From Thermaurantimonas sp046299575 (lineage in GTDB: Bacteria; Bacteroidota; Bacteroidia; Flavobacteriales; Schleiferiaceae), in the NCBI RefSeq assembly GCF_046299575.1, contig NZ_JBKBHX010000001.1, positions 496,001 to 560,000 on the forward strand: a DNA stretch of 64,000 nucleotides, given 5' to 3'. The position numbers and the translations under genes were made by a program. The notes beneath the pieces are model-generated. The model did no database searches. It was not told where the DNA came from and was given only the letters and a program-made list of their open reading frames with translations. Positions 9,033 through 17,890 of this stretch are shown here, piece after piece (position 1 is the stretch's first letter; each line of letters starts with the position of its first letter).

Positions 9033-9896
9033 CTAAAACAATTTCAAATTGTCAATTAATCGAATGTTATTAGCATAAACAGCGGCAAAAGCTCTGAGTT
9101 CTTCTTTTGGTGTAGTGGGTGATGCAATAGAGAGATCACGCTGGTCTGCTATCAAAAAGTATTCAATTTTTAAGAGGGGAGCACGCGCATGTAAGTAATT
9201 TTCAAAAATTTTAAAACAACTTTCTTGACTCCATGAATGATTGTCACAGAGGAATTCCCTGACCTTTAAAAAGCCTTTATAAATTTGAGAAGCTTGATTG
9301 CGAGACTGTTCATCCAGTCGCAAATTTCTGGAGCTTAAAGCAAGTCCATCTGGCAGTCTTACAGTATCTACAGGCTGTATAGTGGTTTTAGGAAAATATT
9401 TTTTTGCCAGTTCAGTAACAATTAACAGCTGCTGATAGTCTTTTTCTCCAAAAAATGCCACATCGGGCTGTACAATGGAGAACAATCTATACACTACCGA
9501 TACTACACCCTCAAAATGCCCCGGACGATATGCCGCTTCCATCACTTTTCCGAGATTTCCGAGTGATAATTCGACTATAGAATGTTGGAAGCCGTCCGGA
9601 TAAATTTCTGATTCATCGGGCATAAACAACACATCGCAACCTGAAGTTTTACAAATCATTACATCAGCATCTACCGTGCGAGGATAATTCTGAAGATCTT
9701 CTGGGTTATTGAACTGCGTTGGATTTACGAAAACACTCACAACTACAACATCAGTAGTTTTCCTTGCTTTGTCAATCAATGAAACGTGACCCTGATGAAG
9801 TGCTCCCATCGTGGGTACGAATCCAATTTTTAACCCCTTATTTCTTCCTGCGCTCAGTGCCTCCTTAAGCTGCTCTGAGGTATGTGCTAAGATCAT
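9033..9896 (-). CDS. panC: pantothenate synthetase (pantoate--beta-alanine ligase)
   Basis: ATP-dependent condensation of pantoate with beta-alanine. The nucleotide-binding signature MGALHQGH, then VNPTQF, RPGHFEGV, FFGEKDYQQL and ALSSRN are all visible in order in 287 residues. It is the first gene of panC-panD-membrane protein. A -7 element TAGATTTG lies at 9927-9920, 24 bases upstream of the ATG. Confidence 0.97.
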   Translation of the reverse strand: MILAHTSEQLKEALSAGRNKGLKIGFVPTMGALHQGHVSLIDKARKTTDVVVVSVFVNPTQFNNPEDLQNYPRTVDADVMICKTSGCDVLFMPDESEIYPDGFQHSIVELSLGNLGKVMEAAYRPGHFEGVVSVVYRLFSIVQPDVAFFGEKDYQQLLIVTELAKKYFPKTTIQPVDTVRLPDGLALSSRNLRLDEQSRNQASQIYKGFLKVREFLCDNHSWSQESCFKIFENYLHARAPLLKIEYFLIADQRDLSIASPTTPKEELRAFAAVYANNIRLIDNLKLF

Positions 9897-9919
9897 TCAA
9901 ACAAATTGAAAATGCGGAA

Positions 9920-9927
9920 CAAATCTA
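9920..9927 (-). promoter_or_regulatory. -7 element for panC operon
   Basis: TAGATTTG on the minus strand matches TAnnTTTG at a suitable distance from the panC ATG (9896). It faces the divergent element at 9960-9967. Confidence 0.45.
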
Positions 9928-9959
9928 CGCGTTCGTTTTTTTATGTAACCTATTATTCG

Positions 9960-9967
9960 TACCTTTG
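9960..9967 (+). promoter_or_regulatory. -7 element for GT5-like/DUF4270/glmS operon
   Basis: TACCTTTG matches TAnnTTTG. It is about 50 bases upstream of the ATG at 10019 and excludes any earlier in-frame start for that gene, since those would lie upstream of the transcription start. Confidence 0.5.
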
Positions 9968-10018
9968 CACAATCTATGTTATACAGTACTTTTCTTTCAA
10001 ACTTCCAATGTACTTTGT

Positions 10019-10846
10019 ATGAGTAAAAAGCGCATCTTGTACATTTCACAAGAGATCACTCCTTTTTTACCCGAAAATCCTCTCTCTAAGCTTTCGCTCA
10101 GCCTCCCAAAAAAAATGATAGATGCCGGAAATGAAGTGCGAATATTTATGCCGCGTTTTGGGGTTATCAACGAGAGAAAGCACCAATTGCACGAAGTCAT
10201 CCGGCTTAGTGGAATCAACATCGTGGTAAATGATATGGACATGCCCCTTATTATAAAGGTGGCGAGTGTGCCAAATGCGCGTATGCAAGTGTACTTTATT
10301 GATAATGATGAATTTTTCAAAAGAAAATACACATTTTTTAACGAGGAAGGTCAACCTTTTGACGACAACGACGAGCGCTATGTTTTCTTCTGCAAAGGAG
10401 TACTTGAAACGGTAAAAAAACTTGCTTGGTCTCCAGACATCATTCACATTTCTGGTTGGTTGCCTGCGCTCGTCCCTATGTATATTAAAAAGTATTACAA
10501 TAACGAACCCCTTTTTGCAGAAAGTAAAATCGTTTATACACGATATACTTTCCCCTACCAGCAAGTGCTGAAAACTCCGAATCAGCTCCCTGAAATTTTA
10601 TCTTTTGACGGTCTTTCGCTCGATTTTCCGGCAAATGAACCGATCGATGTAGAAAAGTTCTATGCCACGGCTGCACCTTATTGCGATACATATACTTATC
10701 TTAACCCACCTCCTCCAGGTTTAGAGCACAAAGACCGCATCAATCCGGAAGCTAATGTGTACGAATTGTACAACCTGACTGACCTTGAGTCTTTTTTTAC
10801 AGAACATTATGATCAAATACACAAATTAGAAAGTGTAGAGAGTTGA
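10019..10846 (+). CDS. Half-size glycogen/starch-synthase-like protein (GT5 N-terminal domain only)
   Basis: 275 residues beginning MSKKRILYISQEITPF, which follows the N-terminal Rossmann domain of GT5 glycogen synthases, including the GNEVRIFMPRFG segment and the SPDIIHISGWLPALVP segment (HxHxW region in true synthases, here HISGW). The C-terminal nucleotide-sugar half is absent, and the ADP-glucose loop KxGGL is replaced by NPLSKL, so synthase activity is unlikely. The frame stays open back to 9884, but that would overlap panC and its promoter. It runs into the DUF4270 gene with TGATG. Its role is unknown; linkage to glmS suggests cell-envelope sugar metabolism (inference). Confidence 0.82.
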   Translation: MSKKRILYISQEITPFLPENPLSKLSLSLPKKMIDAGNEVRIFMPRFGVINERKHQLHEVIRLSGINIVVNDMDMPLIIKVASVPNARMQVYFIDNDEFFKRKYTFFNEEGQPFDDNDERYVFFCKGVLETVKKLAWSPDIIHISGWLPALVPMYIKKYYNNEPLFAESKIVYTRYTFPYQQVLKTPNQLPEILSFDGLSLDFPANEPIDVEKFYATAAPYCDTYTYLNPPPPGLEHKDRINPEANVYELYNLTDLESFFTEHYDQIHKLESVES

Positions 10847-12162
10847 TGAAAAAAATTCCGAAAGCAAGATTGATGCAAAGGACACTCCTCATCATGTGTC
10901 CTTTTTTATTTTTAAACTGTGAAAAAGACCTCGGGTCTCTGGGGTTAAATCAGATCCAAGACCAAAAGTCTGATTTTCTGTTTACTGACTCAATTCCTTT
11001 TATTACTTACACAGGTTTTGACGATTCCATACCTACTTCTCTAACCGGCAGATTGCTACTTGGTCGATTGTACAGTCCAGAATTTGGAGAATCAAAAAGT
11101 GCATTTGCTACGAATTTCCTCCTTGAACAGATCAACCCTACCTTCCCAGATAATGCAGTATTGGACTCCGTAGAGCTTACACTTCGATATTTAGGCCATT
11201 ATGGCGATACTACTGTTCCAATGCACATTAGGGTCTATAAACTGGAAGATCGCCTATACTTAGACTCCACCTATTATTCTAATCAATCCTTTACCAAAGG
11301 TCAGCTCTTAGGAGAAGCTACCGTGCTGCCTCGACCGAATACGCGTGTACCGAGAGGTAACGACACCATCAGTCCACTCCTGATTATCAAGCTGGATAGA
11401 GACTTCTTCAAAACTGCCATCATTGACCATTCCAGAACGAATGCTTCTGACTTTGCAAACCAGGATGCCTTTATGAATTACTTTAAAGGCATTTACGTTG
11501 AAGCCCTGAGTGGCAATTCGATATTGTATTTTAACCCCTTTCAAATAGCCACTGCTATACGACTTTATTTCAGAGACAGTGATACCAATACTATCTTCAG
11601 GACCTTTAGGTTACAAGGCGACAATTCACCGGTGCCCATCAATGCAGTAGTTAATGTATTTAGCAACGATTATTCAGGTAGTCAGGTAAAGCTAAATCAA
11701 GACACAATAAACGGTGAATCCACCACATTTATAGCAGCAATGAATGGGCCTTACACCGTTGTGAAATTCACAGATTTCTCAAAGCTCAGGCAACCTGGAG
11801 TAGTACTCAATAAATTTGAAATCATTCTTCCGATTAAGCCCGGAATAGAAGGTAACCACATATCTCCACCCAGAGTTTCAGCATTGGTAATCGATAGTAC
11901 GGGTAAACAAAACGTCATCAAAGACGAGTCGTTTACTTCACCTGAATTTTCAGGAGTTTTAACAAGAGGGCGATTCAGATATGCATCTTACACCATTACT
12001 TTGACTCGACAAGTATCTGAAGCCATTCTGAAAAACAATTCAACCTTGAAAATCGCTATCAAAGCTCAAAACGGCATTTCGACTGCAAATCGAACTGCCA
12101 TTGTGGGCAATGCTAACCCTGACATCAAACCTCAAATCAAAGTGTATTACACAAAATTTTAA
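10846..12162 (+). CDS. DUF4270 family lipoprotein
   Basis: 438 residues from the ATG at 10846, overlapping the previous stop by one base. N-terminal hydrophobic segment with lipobox LFLNC (Cys25), so probably a surface or periplasmic lipoprotein. The body shows repeated beta-strand pattern with conserved-looking 'GRLYSPEFGESKSAFATNF' and 'LDSVELTLRY' segments typical of DUF4270, a Bacteroidota-specific family of unknown function. It lies between the GT5-like gene and glmS, separated from glmS by 6 bases, so the three should be cotranscribed. Confidence 0.85.
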   Translation: MKKIPKARLMQRTLLIMCPFLFLNCEKDLGSLGLNQIQDQKSDFLFTDSIPFITYTGFDDSIPTSLTGRLLLGRLYSPEFGESKSAFATNFLLEQINPTFPDNAVLDSVELTLRYLGHYGDTTVPMHIRVYKLEDRLYLDSTYYSNQSFTKGQLLGEATVLPRPNTRVPRGNDTISPLLIIKLDRDFFKTAIIDHSRTNASDFANQDAFMNYFKGIYVEALSGNSILYFNPFQIATAIRLYFRDSDTNTIFRTFRLQGDNSPVPINAVVNVFSNDYSGSQVKLNQDTINGESTTFIAAMNGPYTVVKFTDFSKLRQPGVVLNKFEIILPIKPGIEGNHISPPRVSALVIDSTGKQNVIKDESFTSPEFSGVLTRGRFRYASYTITLTRQVSEAILKNNSTLKIAIKAQNGISTANRTAIVGNANPDIKPQIKVYYTKF

Positions 12163-12168
12163 AGACCT

Positions 12169-14013
12169 ATGTGTGGAATAGTTGGATACCTGGGATATCG
12201 AGACGCTTATCCCATTCTTATAAAAGGTCTCAAAAGATTGGAATATCGCGGGTATGATTCTGCTGGTATTGCCATCCACAATGGCGAAGAAATTCATTAT
12301 TACAAGAAAAAAGGTAAAGTATCGGATCTCGAGAGCATATCGGAATCTGCGCCCCACGATGGCAAAATGGGAATAGCTCATACCCGTTGGGCAACACACG
12401 GCGAACCCAGCGACACAAATTCCCATCCTCACACTTCTCAGTCAGGAAATCTTTTTTTAATCCACAACGGCATTATCGAAAATTTTCACTCCATAAAAGA
12501 GGCATTAATAAGCCGTGGATTCAAATTTTACAGTGAAACTGATACGGAAGTACTCGTTAATCTTATTGAAGACATACAACAAGGCGAAAACTGCTCCTTA
12601 GAAATGGCCGTGCGCCAAGCTTTAAATCAAGTGATTGGCGCCTATGCTATTTGTGTCTTCGACAAAAGGAATCCCAATGAAATTGTAGTAGCCAAAATGG
12701 GAAGCCCTCTTGTAATAGGGCTTTCACCGGATGAATACTTCATTGCCAGCGATGCCACACCATTTTTAGAATACACCAAAAAGGTGGTGTATTTACAAGA
12801 TGGAGAAATGGCTTTGATTAAAAAAGGCGCACCGCTGGTGATTAAAGAAATTTCTACCAACCTTCCGATCAATCCTTATATCCAACAACTTCAAATGGAT
12901 ATCGAACAGATTGAAAAAGGAGGGTTTGAACATTTTATGCTCAAAGAGATCTATGAGCAGCCTCGCTCCATCCGCGATACCCTAAGAGGCCGCCTCTTGG
13001 CCGAGCAGGGCCTAATTAACATGCGCGGTATTGACGAATACAAAGAAAAGTTTCTAAATGCCAATCGCATTATTATTGTCGGCTGCGGAACATCCTGGCA
13101 TGCGGGCCTTGTTGGCGAGTACATGATCGAAGATTTGGTGCGAATACCCGTAGAGGTAGAATATGCTTCCGAATTCAGATATCGCAACCCGCTCATCAAT
13201 GAAAAGGATGTAGTGATTGCGATCAGTCAAAGCGGTGAGACGGCCGATACCCTCGCAGCTGTGAAGCTTGCTAAGTCAATGGGAGCCACCATTTTTGGAA
13301 TATGCAACGTAGTAGGTTCATCTATCGCCCGTGAAACTCACGCTGGCGCCTACACGCATGCAGGTCCGGAGATTGGAGTGGCTTCTACAAAAGCATTTAC
13401 TGCACAAATAACCGTGCTAGCCCTCATGGCACTGAAGCTCGGCTATATGAAAGGTACTTTGAGCGAATCGCGTTATATGCGTTTATTGATAGAGCTCAAC
13501 TCAATTCCTGAAAAGGTAGAGGAAACACTTAAGTGCGATCCGATTACAAAGTATCTTGCCGAAAGATATAAAGATTCAAACAACGCTCTTTATTTAGGCC
13601 GTGGTTACAACTTCCCTGTGGCGCTCGAAGGAGCACTTAAGCTCAAAGAAATCTCCTACATACATGCAGAAGGTTATCCGGCTGCAGAGATGAAGCATGG
13701 CCCCATCGCATTGATCGATGAAAACATGCCAGTAATTGTCATTGCGCCTAAGAGCGATCAGTACGATAAAATCTTTTCAAACGTTCAGGAAGTAAAGGCG
13801 CGCAAAGGAAAAATTCTGGCCATCGTAAATCATGACGATGAAGATATCGCTTCCATCGCTGATCATATCATTGAGGTACCCGAAACAGAAAACATCTTTT
13901 CTCCCATCATCAATACAATTCCATTGCAACTTTTGTCTTACCACATTGCCTTGCTGAGAGGTTGTAACGTAGATCAACCAAGAAATCTGGCTAAGTCTGT
14001 TACAGTGGAATAA
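12169..14013 (+). CDS. glmS: glutamine--fructose-6-phosphate aminotransferase (isomerizing)
   Basis: Makes glucosamine-6-phosphate, the first committed step to UDP-GlcNAc for peptidoglycan and lipid A. 614 residues: Cys2 nucleophile in MCGIVGY, then the class II glutaminase domain (AHTRWATHG), two SIS isomerase domains (GCGTSWHAG; SQSGETADT), and the C-terminal PRNLAKSVTVE that closes the active site. No glmS ribozyme is expected or seen upstream. A strong terminator follows. Confidence 0.98.
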   Translation: MCGIVGYLGYRDAYPILIKGLKRLEYRGYDSAGIAIHNGEEIHYYKKKGKVSDLESISESAPHDGKMGIAHTRWATHGEPSDTNSHPHTSQSGNLFLIHNGIIENFHSIKEALISRGFKFYSETDTEVLVNLIEDIQQGENCSLEMAVRQALNQVIGAYAICVFDKRNPNEIVVAKMGSPLVIGLSPDEYFIASDATPFLEYTKKVVYLQDGEMALIKKGAPLVIKEISTNLPINPYIQQLQMDIEQIEKGGFEHFMLKEIYEQPRSIRDTLRGRLLAEQGLINMRGIDEYKEKFLNANRIIIVGCGTSWHAGLVGEYMIEDLVRIPVEVEYASEFRYRNPLINEKDVVIAISQSGETADTLAAVKLAKSMGATIFGICNVVGSSIARETHAGAYTHAGPEIGVASTKAFTAQITVLALMALKLGYMKGTLSESRYMRLLIELNSIPEKVEETLKCDPITKYLAERYKDSNNALYLGRGYNFPVALEGALKLKEISYIHAEGYPAAEMKHGPIALIDENMPVIVIAPKSDQYDKIFSNVQEVKARKGKILAIVNHDDEDIASIADHIIEVPETENIFSPIINTIPLQLLSYHIALLRGCNVDQPRNLAKSVTVE

Positions 14014-14043
14014 TTCGGATTAGATTACGTTTAGTGGATTTAA

Positions 14044-14072
14044 AACCTGGCTATGAAAGCCAGGTTTTTTTA
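14044..14072 (+). terminator. Terminator after glmS
   Basis: Perfect 9-bp stem AACCTGGCT / AGCCAGGTT with a 5-base loop and a following T run. Confidence 0.88.
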
Positions 14073-14089
14073 TTACCTGTATTATAGCA

Positions 14090-14150
14090 TTTTAGCCTAC
14101 CTGAAAAAAGCCCGTATGCTGTTTTAAACCTAAAAAATAGTAGGCTAAAA
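14090..14150. repeat. 11-bp inverted repeat with 39-base spacer
   Basis: TTTTAGCCTAC (14090-14100) and GTAGGCTAAAA (14140-14150) are perfect inverted copies between the glmS terminator and the next promoter. No T run follows, so it is not an ordinary terminator. It could be an operator pair or an RNA stem. The rest of the 14014-14280 gap holds only the terminator and promoter listed separately. Confidence 0.6.
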
Positions 14151-14228
14151 CGACTTATGTAAATAAATCCATCTCACTTAAATTGAATTTTTTTGAATTA
14201 TCTAACTAACTTACTTTTAAATTTAATA

Positions 14229-14258
14229 TTGAAACTAAAATCTCTATTTTTACCTTTG
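14229..14258 (+). promoter_or_regulatory. Promoter of arginine-decarboxylase-like gene
   Basis: TTG (14229-14231), 19 bases, TACCTTTG (14251-14258): both elements and spacing match the Bacteroidota primary promoter. Start codon 22 bases downstream. This is the cleanest promoter in the window. Confidence 0.7.
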
Positions 14259-14280
14259 TGCCGCAGTTAATCAAAGAGCA

Positions 14281-15675
14281 ATGAAAAACAAATATATTGA
14301 TCTGATTGAGCAGACTTTCGATTGGCCTCAGGAAGAATTTAAACTCGAAGACGATACATTGCTTTGGCACAATATCAATTTGATGGACATTATCAAGCAA
14401 TACGGAACACCTCTAAAAATTAGCTATCTGCCCAAAATTTCGCAGCAGATCCAAAAGGCCAAAATGCTTTTCAATGTGGCTATGGCTAAAGTAGATTATA
14501 AAGGGAAGTACAACTTCTGCTATTGCACTAAGTCAAGCCACTTCTCTTTTGTGCTAGATGAAGTACTGAAAAACGATGTTCATCTTGAAACTTCTTCAGC
14601 TTTCGATATCAACATAATCGACGCCCTATACCAAGACGGAAAAATCGACAAAGAGATCTACATCATCTGCAATGGATATAAAAAGGATGTATATGTCGAA
14701 AATATTGCCCGCCTGATCAACAATGGCTTTGAGAATACCATACCAGTATTTGACAACATGAAAGAAGTAGATCAGCTCGATGCGTTGCTTGAAGTACCTT
14801 GTAAGATAGGCATTCGCATTGCAGCCGAAGAAGAACCAAAATTTGAATTTTACACCAGCCGATTGGGTATTGGATACAAAGACATTGTGCCTTTTTATCT
14901 TGAAAAGATTAAAGACAATCCTAAGTTTGAGCTCAAGATGCTCCACTTCTTCATTAATACAGGCATCAATGACAATGCCTACTACTGGAGCGAATTACTT
15001 AAGTGCGTAAACGTGTATATCGAACTTAAGAAGCATTGTGAAACCCTCGATTCACTCAATATAGGCGGTGGATTTCCAATTAAGAATTCACTCAATTTTC
15101 ATTACGATTATGCCTACATGGCAGAAGAGATCATTGCTCAAATCAAGCAAGCTTGCAACTCTGCAGGCGTTCGTGAGCCACATATTTTTACAGAATTTGG
15201 TTCCTTCACCGTAGGTGAAAGTGGGGCAGTTCTCTTCTCTATTATGGGTCAAAAAAAGCAAAATGATCGCGAAGCATGGAATATGATCGATGGATCATTC
15301 ATGACTACCCTACCCGACTCATGGGCCATAAATAAGCGCTTTATCTTGCTTGCCATCAATAACTGGTTTGAGGAATACGAGCGTGTGCTCCTGGGCGGCC
15401 TTACCTGCGACAGCGACGATTATTACAACTCAGAACAGCATTCTAACGCCATCTATTTGCCTAAATACAAAGAAGACCGGCCTCAGTACATTGGTTTCTT
15501 CCACACCGGAGCATACCAAGACAGCCTCGCAGGCTATGGAGGAATCCAACATTGCCTCTTACCAGCTCCTAAACATGTGGTAATAGATTTGGATGAAGAT
15601 GGCGAAATCCGCACAAGGCTCTTCGCTAAAGAACAAAGCTACAAGAGCATGATGAAGATTTTAGGGTATATGTAA
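14281..15675 (+). CDS. Arginine decarboxylase-like PLP enzyme (fold III)
   Basis: 464 residues of the alanine-racemase-fold decarboxylase group. The PLP lysine is in CYCTKSSHFSF (Lys84), the phosphate loop is GGGFPI, the C-terminal domain supplies GLTCDSDD, whose Cys-Asp pair completes the neighbour subunit's active site, and GAYQDSLAG follows. This short form is annotated in Bacteroidota as arginine decarboxylase (agmatine for polyamines) and is shorter than E. coli SpeA, lacking its helical insertion. Diaminopimelate or ornithine decarboxylase specificity cannot be fully excluded. Single gene with its own promoter and terminator. Confidence 0.82.
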   Translation: MKNKYIDLIEQTFDWPQEEFKLEDDTLLWHNINLMDIIKQYGTPLKISYLPKISQQIQKAKMLFNVAMAKVDYKGKYNFCYCTKSSHFSFVLDEVLKNDVHLETSSAFDINIIDALYQDGKIDKEIYIICNGYKKDVYVENIARLINNGFENTIPVFDNMKEVDQLDALLEVPCKIGIRIAAEEEPKFEFYTSRLGIGYKDIVPFYLEKIKDNPKFELKMLHFFINTGINDNAYYWSELLKCVNVYIELKKHCETLDSLNIGGGFPIKNSLNFHYDYAYMAEEIIAQIKQACNSAGVREPHIFTEFGSFTVGESGAVLFSIMGQKKQNDREAWNMIDGSFMTTLPDSWAINKRFILLAINNWFEEYERVLLGGLTCDSDDYYNSEQHSNAIYLPKYKEDRPQYIGFFHTGAYQDSLAGYGGIQHCLLPAPKHVVIDLDEDGEIRTRLFAKEQSYKSMMKILGYM

Positions 15676-15701
15676 TAAAATAAATCATTTAAGTTTAAGT
15701 A

Positions 15702-15726
15702 AAAAGCCGGCTTTTGCCGGTTTTTT
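15702..15726 (+). terminator. Terminator after arginine-decarboxylase-like gene
   Basis: CCGGC / GCCGG stem extended by flanking A-T pairs, TTTT loop, then a run of six T. Confidence 0.8.
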
Positions 15727-15763
15727 CATTGTTAAAAATTTTTTAATGTAAAAACAAACAATT

Positions 15764-15771
15764 TATGTTTG
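15764..15771 (+). promoter_or_regulatory. -7 element for Omp28-like gene
   Basis: TATGTTTG matches TAnnTTTG, 15 bases before the ATG at 15787. No -33 TTG at normal spacing. Confidence 0.42.
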
Positions 15772-15786
15772 TAAAAAATAAACCAG

Positions 15787-17814
15787 ATGAAAAAGAGCTA
15801 CTTACTACCAGCTATGCTTGCTATAGCAAGTACACTCCACGGCCAGTATTATTATATTATCGGTCTACAAAAAGGAAATCCTGGAAACCTAAACCCGGAT
15901 TTAGAATATCCGGTGGGTGGCGGACTCACCACAGGATGGACCGTAATTCATGACGGCAATGCTGTCTCTGGGCCACAGTGGAGTTCTGTTCGAAGCATTC
16001 CTTTCAGCTTTTCCTTTAACGGAAATCCAGTGACACATTACAAAGTGAGCACATCGGGCATTCTGACATTCGATACTGCAGCCACATCACTACCGCCATA
16101 CGGTCGACTTACACTGCCAAACTCAGGCGTGCCCAACAACTCGGTGTGCATTACCGGAATTAGTTCATTGGAAGCAAACGATAAAATCGTAACAAAGACT
16201 TTTGGTACAGCTCCAAATCGCCAACATTGGATCTTCTTTACTTCTTACAGCAGTAATAATTCAGCGAGTTGTTTTACTTACTGGAGCATCGTTTTAGAGG
16301 AGACTACAAACAGAATACACGTGGTTGATCAACGAAATGCATGTGCGAACTCACTCTTTTCAGTGGGTTTACAAATCAACAGCACTACCGCCATAATGGT
16401 AGCTCCTTCGCCTAACCTGACATCAAAAGCGCAAACCAATCCTGCACCAGACGACAACGAATATTACACCTTTATATTTGGTACTCAACCACAGAGAGAT
16501 GCCGCTGGAGCATCTATCACCACAGCAAGTATTCTGGCACTTACACAAGCACCCTTTACTATCAGCGGTACTTTCGGAAATTTAGGATCAGCAACTATTA
16601 CCAAAGCAACTGTAAACTACAGCATCAACAACGGTCCTGCGGTATCAGCCACACTTTCTAATTTAAATTTTCAACCCCTTACAATTGCTACATTCAATCA
16701 TCCTACAACGTGGAATCCAGGCACATCTGCAAACTATACTATAAAAATGTGGCTAAGCGGTATTAATGATCAGAACGATCAGAATAACGATAACGACACT
16801 GTCGTAAAGGTGATCAATGTAGTACCGGCACTCACACAGAGAAGACCTCTGATGGAAGTATTCTCTTCATCTACATGTGCACCATGCGCTCCTGCAAACG
16901 CTTCCTTCAAGGCTCTAATGGATCAACAGCCACCTGATCACTTCACTGTAATCAAATATCAAATGAGCTGGCCTGGTACCGGAGATCCCTATTACACGCC
17001 AGAAGGAGGCGACAGACGCACTTTTTACGGAGTAAACAGTGTGCCCAATATGCAAATTGACGGTGGATGGAATCAGCACGCCGGCCAAGCTACACAAGCA
17101 ATCATTGATCAATTTAGAGCCGTACCATCATTTGTAAACATAAATGCCACAAGCACTCGCAACGGCCAAACCATCAATGCGCAAATCACCGTTTCGCCTG
17201 TTGCCAACTTAACCGGAAACATTCGACTCTTTGCCGCTATTAAAGAGACGCAAACTACTCAAAATGTAAAGACCAACGGAGAGACTGTGTTTTACGACAT
17301 CTTCAAAAAATTTATGACACCCTCCACTGGCCAGGTAGTAACTAATTTAAATGCCGGCACCCATCAAACGTTTAATTTAACCTACACCTTCAACGGCACA
17401 TACATCCTGCCGCCTAATGCTACACAACCCGTCAACCATGCTACCAATCATACGGTTGAAAACTTCAACAACCTCCGGGTAGTAGTTTGGCTCCAAGATA
17501 TGTCCACCAAACAAGTGCTCCAGAGTACCCAGGCCACAATGTCGATGGTGGGCATCGATGAATTAGAAAGTAGAGGTATAAGGATTTATCCAAATCCCAC
17601 AAAAGACCAACTAAACATTGATTTGCAATCACTTTCTGACTTCAACAACATACAGTGGAAAGTCTTCAATGTAAATGGTCAGATGCTAATGGGTGGCAGC
17701 GAAACCGCTGATGCCAAATTGACTTTGGATGTAAGATCACTTCCAACAGGTCTTTATATCCTTGAAATAGGAAATGGATCGCAAGTAGTTCGATCAAAAT
17801 TTCAAAGATTGTAA
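15787..17814 (+). CDS. Omp28-related T9SS-secreted protein with thioredoxin-like CxxC
   Basis: 675 residues. Signal peptide MKKSYLLPAMLAIASTLHGQ, a beta-rich N-terminal region, a CARDB-like strand domain near 240-345, then an Omp28-type thioredoxin-like domain that opens RRPLMEVFSSSTCAPCAPA with Cys364-x-x-Cys367. The C-terminus (IRIYPNPTKDQLNID...) is a type A sorting domain. Omp28 of Porphyromonas gingivalis is a surface protein suggested to be an adhesin; the CxxC suggests a possible redox or disulfide role instead (inference). Own promoter; ends at a shared bidirectional terminator. Confidence 0.88.
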   Translation: MKKSYLLPAMLAIASTLHGQYYYIIGLQKGNPGNLNPDLEYPVGGGLTTGWTVIHDGNAVSGPQWSSVRSIPFSFSFNGNPVTHYKVSTSGILTFDTAATSLPPYGRLTLPNSGVPNNSVCITGISSLEANDKIVTKTFGTAPNRQHWIFFTSYSSNNSASCFTYWSIVLEETTNRIHVVDQRNACANSLFSVGLQINSTTAIMVAPSPNLTSKAQTNPAPDDNEYYTFIFGTQPQRDAAGASITTASILALTQAPFTISGTFGNLGSATITKATVNYSINNGPAVSATLSNLNFQPLTIATFNHPTTWNPGTSANYTIKMWLSGINDQNDQNNDNDTVVKVINVVPALTQRRPLMEVFSSSTCAPCAPANASFKALMDQQPPDHFTVIKYQMSWPGTGDPYYTPEGGDRRTFYGVNSVPNMQIDGGWNQHAGQATQAIIDQFRAVPSFVNINATSTRNGQTINAQITVSPVANLTGNIRLFAAIKETQTTQNVKTNGETVFYDIFKKFMTPSTGQVVTNLNAGTHQTFNLTYTFNGTYILPPNATQPVNHATNHTVENFNNLRVVVWLQDMSTKQVLQSTQATMSMVGIDELESRGIRIYPNPTKDQLNIDLQSLSDFNNIQWKVFNVNGQMLMGGSETADAKLTLDVRSLPTGLYILEIGNGSQVVRSKFQRL

Positions 17815-17844
17815 TGTAAAGTTTGGTTTGCACCTAAAAATGAA

Positions 17845-17873
17845 AAAGGGTCGGCTCAAAAGCCGACCCTTTT
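17845..17873. terminator. Bidirectional terminator between Omp28-like and amylase genes
   Basis: AAAGGGTCGGCT / AGCCGACCCTTT perfect 12-bp stem around a CAAA loop, with T runs on both strands, serving the two convergent genes. Confidence 0.9.
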
Positions 17874-17890
17874 ATTTACTATAAAAGGAA

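Noticed and set aside
9884..10018. N-terminal extension of the GT5-like protein to 9884
   Set aside because: It would overlap panC and cross both promoters; the recognisable protein begins at 10019.
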